A stretch of DNA of 64,000 nucleotides from Glandiceps talaboti (Eukaryota; Hemichordata; Enteropneusta; Spengelidae), in the NCBI RefSeq assembly GCF_964340395.1, contig NC_135556.1:24075223-24139222 (forward strand), written 5' to 3'. Below the pieces are notes generated by a model. It had not been told where the DNA came from and did no database searches. It saw only the letters and a list, made by a program, of their open reading frames with translations. Positions 35,677 to 48,710 of this stretch are shown piece after piece; the stretch's first letter is position 1; each line of letters starts with the position of its first letter. A program made the position numbers and the translations under genes.

Positions 35677-35763
35677 TGTCTTGCTTGGGGAAATATTAAT
35701 TACTTGTACCTGTAAGAAATTAAGAAAAGTTAAGATGGTGAAATGGAATGTGTATTACTATCA

Positions 35764-35776
35764 AGGTCAGAGGTCA
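35764..35776 (+). promoter_or_regulatory. Perfect DR1 nuclear-receptor-type motif
   Basis: AGGTCAGAGGTCA: two exact half-sites spaced by one base, as bound by RXR/HNF4-type receptors. It lies 88 bp upstream of the transporter ATG. Confidence 0.35.
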
Positions 35777-36351
35777 ATCTTTTAAAAGAAAGCTTGTACC
35801 TGAAATAGTGGGGTAGACACTTGAATTGAGTCTCTATTACAGTTTTTGTGTTATATCGTACATATCGATTTCTAATGACAAATATTTGAGAAATGGCATA
35901 TTACAGATGCACAGATGGATGAACGGAACTCATTGTAATAGTTCCCCTTTCAAGGGACTAAAAAACAAGTCTCTTTGTTATCATACCAGATGTGTGTTTT
36001 ATGGTACAATTATTGTGCAAATTTGAATCATATCTCTAGATACAAAACTTCACAATTTATTGACCAATTTGCAATTTGACCTTGAGGTCAAAGTTAAAGG
36101 TCAAGGTATTAAAAGAAAGCTGAACTTTGGGGTCTAGACATTTAAATGGAGTCTTTGTACATTCAACATCTTGAGTTAACGTAAAAAGAAAATTTGGTCA
36201 TTTCACCTTGAAAATGTTTGTCAATGTCAAAGTCATCATTGATAATGATGAAAGCTCATCATTGATAATGTGAGGGCAGACACTTGAATGGTATTCATAT
36301 GTATCAGACTTTTGCAGATAACAGGCAAACTGCTTTTTATCAAAAATACAC

Positions 36352-36364
36352 AGGTCAAAGGTCA
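36352..36364 (+). promoter_or_regulatory. Second perfect DR1 motif
   Basis: AGGTCAAAGGTCA, the consensus DR1. An everted pair TGACCTTGAGGTCA lies at about 36077-36090. Confidence 0.35.
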
Positions 36365-36559
36365 AAAATTAAGTGACTTGCACATTCCTCAGAGTCACAT
36401 AGTCAAATCCATGTCATGATTAAAATATTATTACCTTAAGTTGAAATGTTTTATTCAAAAGCTATGAAAATAACCCAAATTTGGCTATTTGACCTTGAGC
36501 GAGACTTTCAGGGTGAAAGGTCAAGATCTTAAAAGAAAGCTCATATTTGATAATAGATT

Positions 36560-37766
36560 TTAACTCAGAATAGTGGTCTGAGATTTTAATCATTCCATTG
36601 TCTGTGATTCAATTTGGGGTTACTATTAAAGTTTCGAGCTAGAACTAGTTTTCTGCTAAAACTATGGAAAAACATTTGACCAAAACAAAAGTTATGTTCT
36701 ACCTAATCGTTATGGCTCAAATGACAGTGACCATTTCGCATATAGGAAAACATATTGTAATTCTTCTTGCTTAGAAACATTTGATTTGTATATACCAACT
36801 TTAGCCCTCACTGAAAACTACTAGTAGCTTCTGGTGTTTACCAACACATTGTTGTCAGTACTCATTTAAAATTTTGATGCTTGAACTTGGTATTCATTAG
36901 CGATTGTTACCATTCCTTACAGACTGTTCTGGCTACTAGTATTTCAAAGCATTCATCGGCCATTCTTGGCATACCATGGACCTTGGAGTAATTATACTGA
37001 CTCGATCCAAGCATGGATGTACTTACTAGTATTAGGGGAAAACACATACATAATTTTAATGCAGCACAGAAGTGAGGTCAACACAGCACAGAAGTGAGGT
37101 CAACACAGCACAGTAGTGAGCTCAACCATGGATGAGGAGTCAACGCACAAGCTGTTGTACGCGTGCTCGTTCTTCTACATCCATGATACAAGGGTCAATG
37201 ATGTAATTCATGCATTACATGTACCTACGCATGTACCGTTGTACGTATGTATACGTACCTGTCTATTGTCCCATTCTCAAGCCACAGTTCAGTTCAGTTC
37301 AATTACGTTCCTCCACTGCCTGGAAAACCACATTAAAATGTGTATAGGACAAGTCAAAAGAATAACCCTGCTAGGGTCAACAATGAATGCACTCAGGTAA
37401 AAGTTTATAACGTGTACTCGTGTTCGTTCTTCTCCTAAACGCTTCTGGTGTGTATATCAGAACACAGGGCACAAAAAGAGAAGGTTGTATTGCGGTAAAT
37501 TAACACTTAAAAATGCATGCCGACTCCACGCCACACATACCGCGCCATCGACAAGTCGCGTCGAGCTGTACGAAGGTCACGTCACTTGGCACGTGTTGTC
37601 CACATGCATTGTCTCTGCTTTGGTATTTACTATTAAAAGTGAGCTTGTGCGTCGACTCACAGAATAGACACAAAAGTAAGAAGATGGTTGACTTGCCCCA
37701 ACTCACAAATCTAGAGTACGAGCGCGAGGAGTACGATAAATAGTTCACAGAGTTGTAATAAAGACA
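36560..37766. other. Intergenic, no gene seen
   Basis: Three short direct copies of 'acacagcacagaagtgaggtca' type sequence at about 37065-37120. Otherwise nothing recognised. Confidence 0.4.
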
Positions 37767-38086
37767 GGTTTTCGCACAGGCATTTGTTTCCCGAGTTATG
37801 TCTCAGAATATTTCTATCAGAATACAATAAAATGTCGTTAATATTGACGTACATAACCAACTATATACGAAAGGGGTAAAATTACACTTGTTTCTGTGAT
37901 CGCGCAGATTCACTCAATGCGAAAGAGTGAATCTGTACGTGCGATCACAGAAACAAGTGTAATTTTACCCCTTTCGTATATAGTTGGTTATGTACGTCAA
38001 TATTAACGATATTATCGACATTTTATTGTATTCTGATAGCAATATTCTGAGACATAACTCGGGAAACAAATGCCTGTGGGTTTTCG
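37767..38086. mobile_element. Near-perfect inverted-repeat MITE with 8-bp target duplication (hAT-like)
   Basis: Arms 37775-37915 and 37925-38078 are complementary apart from two small insertions and one substitution, with a loop of about 9 nt. The outer ends begin CACAGGCATTTGTTTCCCGAG. Immediately outside both ends is the same octamer GGTTTTCG (37767-37774 and 38079-38086), an 8-bp target-site duplication as made by hAT-type transposases. It has no coding frame. High arm identity implies a young insertion. Confidence 0.85.
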
Positions 38087-38126
38087 AGGCGTCCTCGTGT
38101 CCTGACGAAACTTTGTATACTCCAAA

Positions 38127-38164
38127 CATGGATGTATTAGGGAGACTCCCTAATACATCCATGC
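38127..38164. other. Perfect palindrome
   Basis: ACATGGATGTATTAGGGAG-type arm followed after a 1-3 nt centre by its complement. Related half-sequences occur at 28876-28892 and 29319-29336 in opposite orientations. Confidence 0.7.
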
Positions 38165-38259
38165 TCCAACTGACCAACTCGCCTTTGTCAACAATATAAA
38201 TACCCGAATCTCTAGTATAATAACGAGAACACGTTCGATGCTAAGGGGTGGACCATTTG

Positions 38260-38285
38260 GTATCCTGGGGGGGGGGGAGGGGGCT
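38260..38285 (+). repeat. Poly-G tract
   Basis: A long G run with one A, potentially G-quadruplex forming. Confidence 0.8.
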
Positions 38286-38422
38286 TGGAAGATTTCGGGG
38301 GAATAAACCTTTGACTCCCTCACCCCAGAGGCCACTCATTTGTTAAACCAACAACAAGATTCACCAAAATTGGTAAAAAAAAACTTCAAAAGCTTAAAGG
38401 GGAGACCCCCAAGGACCCTTAT

Positions 38423-39190
<768 letters not shown>

Positions 39191-39244
39191 GTCTACCCCT
39201 AACCACCATCGAAGCTGACATGTAGCTGCATGTGGCAATTTCCA

Positions 39245-39476
39245 TAGTCTGGATGTCAACGTGGTCTCTAACTGAACTAAGTCTAGTCAAAGTCCCCCAA
39301 GCAGCATAAAAAGTTGTTCAACCAATCAGTGAACCTCAACTGTTATAGTGACGTACACCGTGTATAAGTAGCATCCTGAGCTGACAAATATACCACATTT
39401 GGACATTACATGACTGTCCAAATAAACACTAACTTTATAATAAGGGGGTGTGTTATTGGTTAGAATTTTATGATTG
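39245..39476 (+). repeat. About 230-bp dispersed repeat, copy 2
   Basis: Aligns with 11718-11946 over its whole length. Ends three bases before MITE copy 3. Confidence 0.75.
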
Positions 39477-39478
39477 GT

Positions 39479-39582
39479 TCTCGCAAACCAGAGCTGTTAT
39501 TTCTTCTGCGACACTGCAAAATAACGAATGTTGAAAGCGCGTTTTGGATGGTGCCGTAAAAGAGGCTGTGGTTTGCGACGAT
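39479..39582 (+). mobile_element. Short MITE, copy 3
   Basis: Left end TCTCGCAAACCAGAGCTG, right end TGTGGTTTGCGACGAT. The terminal decamers TCGCAAACCA and its complement (one base apart) make the inverted repeat. Confidence 0.65.
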
Positions 39583-40045
39583 AGGCATTACAGGAGGTTT
39601 TAATTTAATACAAGTTTCACACAAGTGGAAAGTTTTTATGCCGATAAATTCAGTAAAAATAACATACAAAAGTTCAACTTTGTTTTACAGGCAAACATGA
39701 AAGTTTTGATTTGCGTATTTTATTTGCAGTAGAAAATAATGAAAACAAGTTCCTATATGTGTTGAAGACAAATGGAAAGTTTTTTTTATGTCAGTGCATT
39801 TAATAAAGGTACGCACACACAAGGCCGAAAAAAGAAAAGAATTGTTTTTGGTCAGCTCGCGCATCACTTGAATACCCCCAGGTCGGTCTCTTTTTTCACC
39901 CATTCACTCTGCAGATCCGTGGGAAACACAAAATTAACCCTCCCTACTTCAGTGAAGACAACTGCAGAGCCAGCCATGAACTAGACTCTCTCGCAGTCCT
40001 CGGAGCTTCGCATATAGCTAAAACTTGGGTTGTTTTGTATGTAAT

Positions 40046-40125
40046 AGATAGTCAACGAGTTCGGGAGGGTTATGTGCCAATAAAAGTTTTTGGCACATAA
40101 CCCTACCGAACTAGTTGTCTATCTT
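40046..40125. mobile_element. Small inverted-repeat element
   Basis: Arms of about 35 nt (agatagtcaacgagttcggg inward to ttatgtgccaa) with few mismatches around a loop of about 9 nt. Possibly a tiny MITE. Confidence 0.6.
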
Positions 40126-40319
40126 ACTTATACTACGGCGTGATTGCCAATGGCTCAAACGGATCTTTTTCAAAATTTTGTGTAATTTGTTGCATGCAAA
40201 TTGAGTGCTGAGCGTAATATAAGTAACACCCCTAAGAAAGAGTGGGTTTTGGCTCCATATAACCAACTGAAATCAAGGCCTCTGATTGGCCAAGTCGATC
40301 TTGCCGTAGTATAAATACT

Positions 40320-40807
40320 GATATCTGATGCCCTGAACTCAGCAGCCAGAATTGTGTCTCGCACTCGGAAATATCACCACATAACCCCTATACTTATGGA
40401 ATTACACTGGCTACCAGTACACTACAGAATCCAATACAAGATCCTGCTACTCACGTACAAAGCTCTGAACAACACTGCTCCTGTCTATATAATCAACCTG
40501 AAAGTGTCATCCAGAGTTCTCCGATCAAACAACAAAATCCTACTTCATGTACCACGGAGTAACCGGAAGACCTATGGTGATCGTGCTTTCTCGCGTACCG
40601 CCCCCTTCGCTTGGAACGTCGAACAATGTCCCTCTAGAAGTGCGCCAGTCACCCAGCCTTGATATTTTTAAGAAGCGCATCAAGACTTATCTGTTTAGCA
40701 GAGCCTACTGACATCTCTATATATCCACATTTTTGTAAAGCGCCATTGGACATTGCTACGTAGTGGAGTTTGGCGCTATATAAATCTCTTTGATTGATTG
40801 ATTGATT
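40320..40807 (+). mobile_element. 5'-truncated L2/CR1-type LINE, 3' end
   Basis: The open frame gives ALNSAARIVSRTRKYHHITP, LHWLPVHYRIQYKILLLTYK and TYGDRAFSRTAPFAWN, the conserved C-terminal region of L2/CR1 ORF2. A frame shift near 40623-40630 separates this from PLEVRQSPSLDIFKKRIKTY + LFSRAY-stop in another frame. A non-coding tail follows with a 'ttgtaaagcgccattgg ... tggcgctatataaat' hairpin and a (TGAT)n terminal repeat, typical of L2-clade 3' ends. Dead, truncated insertion. Confidence 0.9.
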
Positions 40808-41019
40808 TTCTGCTTCATGCATATTGTACTCGAATATCCCTGTACTGTACGCCCTCATCGATCACATAGGGGTAACCTTTCGTTGATTTGTTGGTGTGAC
40901 GCTCTGGATTAATGTTGGCGTTAGGAAATGTCCGATATTTTTCCAGGTAAGGTGTAATTTAGCAGAAAAATCCGCCCAACTTTGCGATTCAGATCTGAAT
41001 CGGAACAATCTATTTGCGT

Positions 41020-41158
41020 GTGCGTTAGAGGAATTGTACTTTTGTAAAAATTTTGTAGCGTTTGATTTTGGTTGAACGTCGGAACGAAAAAAAGGCACAA
41101 AAACAGACGAAAAAGTCCCCAAAATCACATAAAACGTTACAATTATTGCAGCTAGTAC
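41020..41158. mobile_element. MITE-like inverted repeat, family B copy 2 (diverged)
   Basis: The right half (acagacgaaaaagtc ... gttacaattattgcag) matches the right arm of the element at 29431-29570. The left half is a diverged inverted copy (ttttgtagcgtttgattttgg). Confidence 0.6.
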
Positions 41159-41159
41159 C

Positions 41160-43463
41160 AACATTATCATAATACACCTCTAAGCAAAGAATGTATAGCT
41201 TGACTATTTTACCACACAACCTAACTTCGGTCAAGGCGTTCACTTCCCCAATACATGAACCATGGAAGTATAATCCGCATGAGTGAACATAGTCACTAAC
41301 CTCAACAGACAGTAGCCACACTTACCTTACCAATTTGAAACAGAAAATTCCTTTCTCACTGTCGTCTTCAACACGGGCTTGGTGGTGATTGTATCAGAAA
41401 GTGGTTAAAAACCAAAGAAATGAATTTCTAACGATAGTTATATAACATGTGAAATGACTTTTGATAGTCTTACCTTGAAGAGGAACTGACAGTGGTGTAA
41501 CCTTCACGTGTTGAACTGGGATGGCAAAACCCATTGTGCACCTAGTTTAATTTGCATTTTTACGTAAGTCGTTGAACTTGAAAAATGTACTACTGAATTT
41601 TCAAAACAGTTTATTCACTCTAACGGGGTCACGGCCGGTTTTTTTTTTGAACAAGAAATTTAGAAGCACTTGAATACGAAATCCTTGCAAAAGCTAACAA
41701 AGCATTTCCACTGACTGATACAAAGCGTTAGCCAACGGTAGGAAGTCACTATGATTTCCACCTCAATGGTAAAATTATTTTTACAAAACTTCACTCACAT
41801 AATAGCATACTCGTAGTGGAAGGGACACCAAATACTTTCTGTTGATGTGTTCATCTCATTTGCATATGTTATCAGTCATTATGATATAAATTTATTATAG
41901 TGTTTTCAATTCAATAACTTCAATTAGGTTATCGTTAAACTGGAATGAATGAGAACCCTTAGACAATGTCAGCGAAGTTCGCAATAGTTCGCCACCTAAC
42001 AAAGAAGAACGGATTGAAATGTTAGTTGTTCTATCACATTTATAAGTAGAGAGCTCAAAATGTCACGCAGGTGACAAGACAATGACTGGTGGCTGAAACT
42101 CGAATATTGAATTAAGGGACCGGTCAGTTTCTTCGACGGGGCTTAGTTAAATTTAAAGAAAACTTTCTTTGTTCTGTGTGATTTGAACGGATTTGATTTC
42201 TCTACATATCGACCTTCCCATACTTTGCTTTTCATTCACTTGTGTTGAAAATATGATTTATCATGTTAGTCTTTGTTAGGAAGATATAGACAACAACTGG
42301 GCATAATTACATTTTGTAATTCACTCACACAGTCATACCTGTCTTTCTCCCAGATAAAAAATTGAAATGAATGTCAGTGCTTACTAACTCTAATTGAAAA
42401 GAAAAGATTGACGATTTCCTTGAAAACAAGACGGTAAATCCCAAATTTCTTTCATTATTTCAAAAGGACCAGGAAGAAAGTTTGTATATGGCAAAGTTTG
42501 GAGAGAATTGATTCAGAAGAACTTAGTTGTTCACGCACAATCTACTCTAAATATATAGAGAAAATAGCAGATTATTATTAGTTTCCGGAGAAATCAACAG
42601 TAGCTCTAATAGTAACCTTTGACTGTCATTTCCTAAGTATTTCTATTCTGTTTGGTGATGTATGTGACGTTGAACTACTTGGTATAGTGTTCAACTGTTC
42701 TCAATATAATTCAAATGAAAGGCATGCATCAACCATTAGCTTAATAGCGCCCCCAATGTCTGTAAAGAGTGTTTTTCTCTTTTTTTCGCAGTTAGCTATT
42801 AGTGTAGTCGTCGTTGTTATTACTATCTTTATATCAATAAGTCAGGGTGCTTAATTAAATGATATATTTTATCACAAATATCGGTTCATGTTACCAATGA
42901 ATCCTAAAACAGACCCTGCAAACAGCTTTTGTGATAACGAGGGCCGGATTGTATCAACTACATGTAATATCTACATACTTCCCTGATTTCGATTTTGACT
43001 ATTTATCAGAATCGAGTTATCTCCAGAAATCCGGAATCAGTGTCACCTATCCAGTTATAGAGTCGTTACGTTTTGTGACAATGTCAGAAGGGACTTTTTT
43101 TCCTAGTAAGCGGAAATCCAACATAAGCCATAGCAATAGGTTTGTGCCATAGAATTAATTAATTGAAATTTAGTAGAATTGGTTTCTTCAATTGCCATGA
43201 CTTACAAGTCGTGAAGTATTTATGACGGCTCATTTACACGACTTGGCGTCAGGAGAATCGGAATCTAAGGCTTTGTTCATTATTAATATCGTCTTACAAA
43301 AATACCAAATATATAATCCCCTGCCGTATAAAGCATGTAGTTATTCATTGACAACAGGAGTATACACTACATTACCTCTGATAAGAACACTCACCAAACA
43401 TTAATTCATTAACACTACAGCTATTCATCTATGTCTCATGTCTCCAGGGTTTACATAAGGGAA
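41160..43463. other. Intergenic or transporter 5' region, no gene seen
   Basis: Minus-strand donors near 41330 and 41472 could end 5' UTR exons of the transporter, but nothing in sequence alone proves it. Confidence 0.3.
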
Positions 43464-43968
43464 CCTTCAGTAATTATAAGGGAGGAGGGCCGGGGGAAAT
43501 CAAGCCCGGTCTGTGACATAAAATGTGACCCCCCCCCCCCACTCCGTTGTGCTAAAAAGTGACCCTCCCACAATTTCCTTTCTCTAAAATATTACCCTTC
43601 CCCTGTTCAAATATTTCAATGTAAAAACCTTGCCACGCAGTTCCCCTTTACTACTGTGAGATCCGCTCCTCTCCTAACATCACAACTAACAGTTAAATCA
43701 ATGCGTTTCAGTGATGTGTTATCATAATGATAATATTACTTTCAAATGATGGGATGTGGTAGCAGTAGGATTTGGAACTGGTGGTAGTGTTGGGATCTTG
43801 CCAAATTCATAAAATAATGCAAAGTTAGATAAAAATGAGTCAATGTAAAATGTGTCATTCCCTAATTTCTGTTGCCTAACATATGGCCCTCCCCCAAGGA
43901 CCGAAAAGTTACCACCCCTTAATTCCCCAGCCCCCCCCCCCCTTATACTTACTGAAGGCTACCTAATA
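43464..43968. mobile_element. 505-bp element with about 40-bp terminal inverted repeats
   Basis: Left end CCTTCAGTAATTATAAGGG then G-rich. The right end is its complement (CCTTCAGTAAGTATAAGGGG when reversed). It has internal poly-C tracts and no coding frame. No clear target duplication. Superfamily not assigned. Confidence 0.65.
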
Positions 43969-44099
43969 CATCTATATTATATTTATAGCTAGTAAGTGAA
44001 GAGGATTATACGATCTAGTACTTAATATGGTCTCTGGATGAACAATTATTTTCAAATTGGGCTGACATCATTTATAGAATTAATTAACTAGTTTGAATA

Positions 44100-44100
<1 letters not shown>

Positions 44101-44150
<50 letters not shown>
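44101..44150. repeat. (CA)n microsatellite
   Basis: Pure run of 25 CA units. Confidence 0.98.
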
Positions 44151-44152
<2 letters not shown>

Positions 44153-45121
44153 TATGCATATACGATACTGGCATAACAATGACACGAATAAATATCACGC
44201 GAAATATACGTATATTGGTCATACCAATTAGTTTCATATATTAACGTATCGCCATATTCCCTTCCCTGCATATCAACTGTTGAATACGTATCTTATTTAG
44301 CAAATATTCAGCGAATACGTTATTATTTGTTTTTTAGTTATTTATATTAATGATATATCTTAGTATTCTTTAATTGTTAGGTTTTGGTCTCAATCCCACT
44401 CATCAATTATGTATGAAATTCAATAGAAATGTACTAAACGTATGCATGATGAAAACTGACATGTATTAAACCTAGTCAAATAATCTTTATAATTTATAAA
44501 GACTAGGTTCATGAATGACACGTGGCCTAGTATCAAATTAAACTCTTAACGTGCTTGTAACCATGAACGGATGGTGACATGAATATATGTGTAATGCCTA
44601 GGTCGTACAATACAATGTGTCTTTTAGACTACGTGGTTAACCCCCTCCTTGTTCAAACTAGGCATACATCACATGTTTCCACGGGAGGAACATTGTATTC
44701 TGAAAAAAAGGCCTACAAGAAATTTCATAATCAAATAAAAAAACATATCCATATTTCAACTGTATATGATCACAAAATAGAGAATGAATGTGGTCATGAT
44801 ATGAATTAGTCACTAACGTCACTTGTTATGTGATATAGATTCAACAATATTACGTTAATCATTAAACAGCTTTGTTCAAATGTTATATATTATTGGGGTC
44901 ATCCGTAGATAGCTGATAGGTGTTTGGTTCTCGTTGATAGTATTTTGAAATTGTAACCCTGCAATAAACGTAGAAGTGACAAGAAATAACCGTATAACTA
45001 TATTTTTATTTATATGCTAATTATTTTGGCTCGTTAATTTGTGTGCATATGCGATAGAGTAAATATAAATATATTCGGTATGGCATGGAGAGTCGAGGTT
45101 GCTATGCAATTATGGGATGTC

Positions 45122-45126
<5 letters not shown>
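44151..45126. other. Intergenic, no gene seen
   Basis: AT-rich. A small imperfect hairpin (aacctagtc ... gactaggtt) lies at about 44471-44513. Confidence 0.4.
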
Positions 45127-45216
<90 letters not shown>

Positions 45217-45332
45217 GGAAGACAGACAGACAGACAGACAGGCAGGCAGGCAGGCAGGCATACATACATACATACATACATACATACATACATACATACA
45301 TACATACATACATACATACATACATACATGCA
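45127..45332. repeat. (GA)n(CAGA)n(CAGG)n(CATA)n compound microsatellite
   Basis: Successive pure blocks, each differing from the next by one base change in the unit. Confidence 0.98.
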
Positions 45333-46054
45333 TACATATTTCATGGTGAGATTTCGACAGCTGCTACAACATAACAGTTTTGATTGGGAATTACTAGCAA
45401 CAACTGTAGTCATGAAATAAATGGAGGGCTTGGAAAGGATGGAAAGAAAATCTGCCGACAAGTAGTGCAGTATCATTGTCTCTCGTTATTACGGCAACGA
45501 CGGTGGTCGTTATGTTGTGTACGCATAAGTCAGATTAAGCTTTCTGTAGGAGATACCAGCCGCATTTGTGCAATATATGGTCTGTTTGCATTTAAGTGCA
45601 CATCGTTCATCTAAGCAAGAACTCTTTGAGCCATGAAAAGCAATCAGCAGTCATTGGATACTACATTGTTGTCAGGCGTCCTAAGAGAAAAGAAAAGGCC
45701 TCGCTTCCTTTACCATTCAATGGTTAATTTTGATATTACTTATATCACATTTAGTACCCTGTAATTAATTGCAAATATTCAATGTTTGTGAAATCTGTAT
45801 TCACTGTCAACTGAAACTTGCAAAATCTGCAAACCTCTATGCAAAACATATCCCCAGTTATCCATTCCCTGATATCGCTGAACACATAGAGACGTCAATT
45901 CCAACATTTACATCCTTAGAGTATCGTGATGTCAGTTGTGCTGTTCAAATTCATGAACCCAAAAAAATATCAACTTAAAATGGAACTAATGATTTGCTAT
46001 CATATGCTTTACCCTTTGCGAATGTCTAAGGTATATACTGAAAGGAAATGAAAA

Positions 46055-46215
46055 ATAAGGGAACGAGCAGAATTAACGGCAGGGGGGTCTGAAGAAAAAT
46101 TATTTGAGTCAAAAATTTCACCCATCCCCTTCGCGCTCTCAAAACATTTCATGCCCCCACCGAAATGGACCCAAGAATTTCGTAGCCCCTTTCCCCATCC
46201 TCACCCCAAGGCTAC
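46055..46215 (-). repeat. C-rich dispersed repeat, partial copy 3
   Basis: On the minus strand it ends 'gttaattctgctcgttccct' like copy 1 (17790-17805). Inverted relative to the copy at 46510. Confidence 0.5.
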
Positions 46216-46509
46216 ACATATTATATATGTATAATTATACGATGCCTCCCCTCCCCCCTCGCATTCTGGAGATGTACAATTCTATGGTAAATCAGACATA
46301 TTATCGAAAGTCATAACGTACTTGAATATTGTCGTCAATATCTCAATTTAACTTTCAATACATTATTTTACAACTGTTTGGCAATATTTTGTACATATTA
46401 ACCTAAACGATATCATATGGCAGACACACGCCTTCGATTGGCTATCAACTGCATAATAATCATAATAATCAAAATAATCAAATATATAGTAGATATAAAA
46501 ATGAAATGA

Positions 46510-46582
46510 AACTTTTGCAAACGTACATGGTAAACGACTGCTCCTGAGGTTTGATTTCGTTTAAAGAGTCAATTTATACGAT

Positions 46583-46625
<43 letters not shown>

Positions 46626-46985
46626 GGGGAGAGCATATAGAAACATTCTCGTGGCAGTCACACACCTCATCACTAAATATAGGCTTAAGAACTTATTGCG
46701 GCAAATCTGCAAGAAATTTTACAAATCTTCAAGAAATTTTACAAATTCTACAAGTGAGGTTTAATTTGGTTGAAATCATGAACAAAATATATCGTGCCCC
46801 CCTTTCCGACCATTAGAATTTTTATCCTCTCCCCTTTTGCATCTCCAATTATTTTCGTGGCCCCCATTTTCTCCTCAGCCCCCCCCCCCCCCCCCCGCTT
46901 TAATTTCTGTTTGTTCCCTAAAGCTAGGCGATTAGTTGGCGAATGCAATGACATTTTGAACTTTGACAGCATTATAGTATATAGC
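46510..46985 (+). repeat. C-rich dispersed repeat, copy 2
   Basis: Aligns with 17480-17845. It contains a private (CAGA)n insertion (46584-46626) and a C run of about 20 (46878-46897). Confidence 0.6.
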
Positions 46986-47336
46986 AAATCTGCTTGCACG
47001 TATTGCCTTGCAGCGTATCTGCCTTTAAAAGTATCGCGCGAGTCATTATATAATGGATATACCCATGTGATGAGATTTTGCAAGATATTATATTTCTGAA
47101 GGAAACAATTTCTTCGAGTTAATCAAGCTGTTTTCTACCAGTGTTGTCTTGGAATACACTGTCCAGCAACAATTCAACATTGTATCAAATAAAATTATAG
47201 TAATCCTGATACAGCATTAATTGTAATCTACATAAGGTCTGAAATCATTCATAAAATTTAATAACACCTTGGTAACTGTACGATAAGTAAACTGTATATA
47301 AACATAACAATTTCACACATATTACATGCATTATAC

Positions 47337-47514
47337 CTTATGTATGTATGTATGTATGTATGTATGTATGTATGTATGTATGTATGTATGTATGTATGTA
47401 TGTATGTATGTATGTATGTATGTGTGTATGTGTGTGTGTATGTATGTATGTATGTATGTATGTATGTATGTATGTATGTATGTATGTGTGTGTGTGTATG
47501 TATGTATGTATGTA

Positions 47515-47545
<31 letters not shown>

Positions 47546-47776
47546 ATGTATGTATGTATGTATGTATGTATGTATGTGTGTATGTATGTATGTATGTATG
47601 TATATATGCATGTGTGTATGTATGTATATATGTATGTATGTATGTGTGTGTATGTATGTATGTATGTATGTATGTATGTATGTATGTATGTATGTGTGTG
47701 TGTATGTATGTATGTATGTATGTATGTATGTATGTATGTATGTATGTATGCATGTGTGTGTGTGTGTGTGTGCGTA
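47337..47776. repeat. (TATG)n microsatellite with TG slips
   Basis: About 440 bp. Overlapping 'YVCM' open frames on both strands are artefacts of it. Confidence 0.98.
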
Positions 47777-48710
47777 TGTATAATCAGGGTATTACTTTGT
47801 AATGACAGACAGTGTGTCAACAGATACCTGTTTACATACCAAATTAAGATTTTTATAACAGTCAAGTACAAGCCCAACACAGACCATATTAAACATGCGC
47901 AATTTCTTGATATTGCGGTAAATTAGTGATCACGAAAATAGTTCAACTGTTTTCAACAGTTCCATATATTTCTGTTCTTCAGTGTTATTGGTAAGAGAAA
48001 CCACTGTTGCTAATACTGCATAGCTATGGTGATCTGTTACTGCTGTGGTGTTAGTTGTAAAACCCTTTCGGCCCTCTAACCATTTTTAGAAGTGTTATAT
48101 TTGTATTTTGTTGCTGTACCCCAACGCTATTTAGACAACGAGTATCGTATTCATGTGATTCAAAGTACAATGAAACTCTTTGACAATACCTTAGCATGGC
48201 GTAATGATTGAATCTATACAAATATATTTTTGACAATTTGTTTCCTTCCTTCGATACGTGACCACTAATTCATTGGAACGAAAACGTTCCCGATGCAAAG
48301 AAACACGATTATAAATATCTTTTGTTCGACATGATTTTCTGTTTTCAATCCACACGATGTAATACTCTTTCATACACTTTTGGGAAATCTGCAGACTATA
48401 GATTTTTGTCCACATTTGACCTGATTATATTTTTGCAAGATATGATATCATTTATTTTAGAACGAAATACTCTGTTTATTTCTTCTTATATCGGTATTTC
48501 AACATCCGCTGTGTTCACGCAGCCAGGCAATCACGCAACAACGTTTGATGTTACCGGCGTCATGTGGATTGTGTATTTATTAAAGATCACCACACAATAC
48601 TTTCAGTTAACTTTTCATCTGTCATGCATAACCTACGTATAGCTTGTATTTTTTGCCAATGCCATTTTTAGACTTTAACCCATGTGGACATGATTCCATC
48701 TGACTAGTAC
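47777..48710. other. Intergenic, no gene seen
   Basis: A plus-strand frame of 106 codons at 48322-48642 has no family features and no supporting splice sites. Confidence 0.35.

Larger units (their letters stand above)
35758..36545. repeat. Diverged repeat with AGGTCA half-sites upstream of the transporter
   Basis: Four loosely related blocks (about 35760, 36090, 36235 and 36510) share 'ttaaaagaaagct' and 'agacacttgaatgg.gtct'. Three of them also carry AGGTCA next to this. It lies in the 5' UTR intron or upstream region. Confidence 0.5.
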
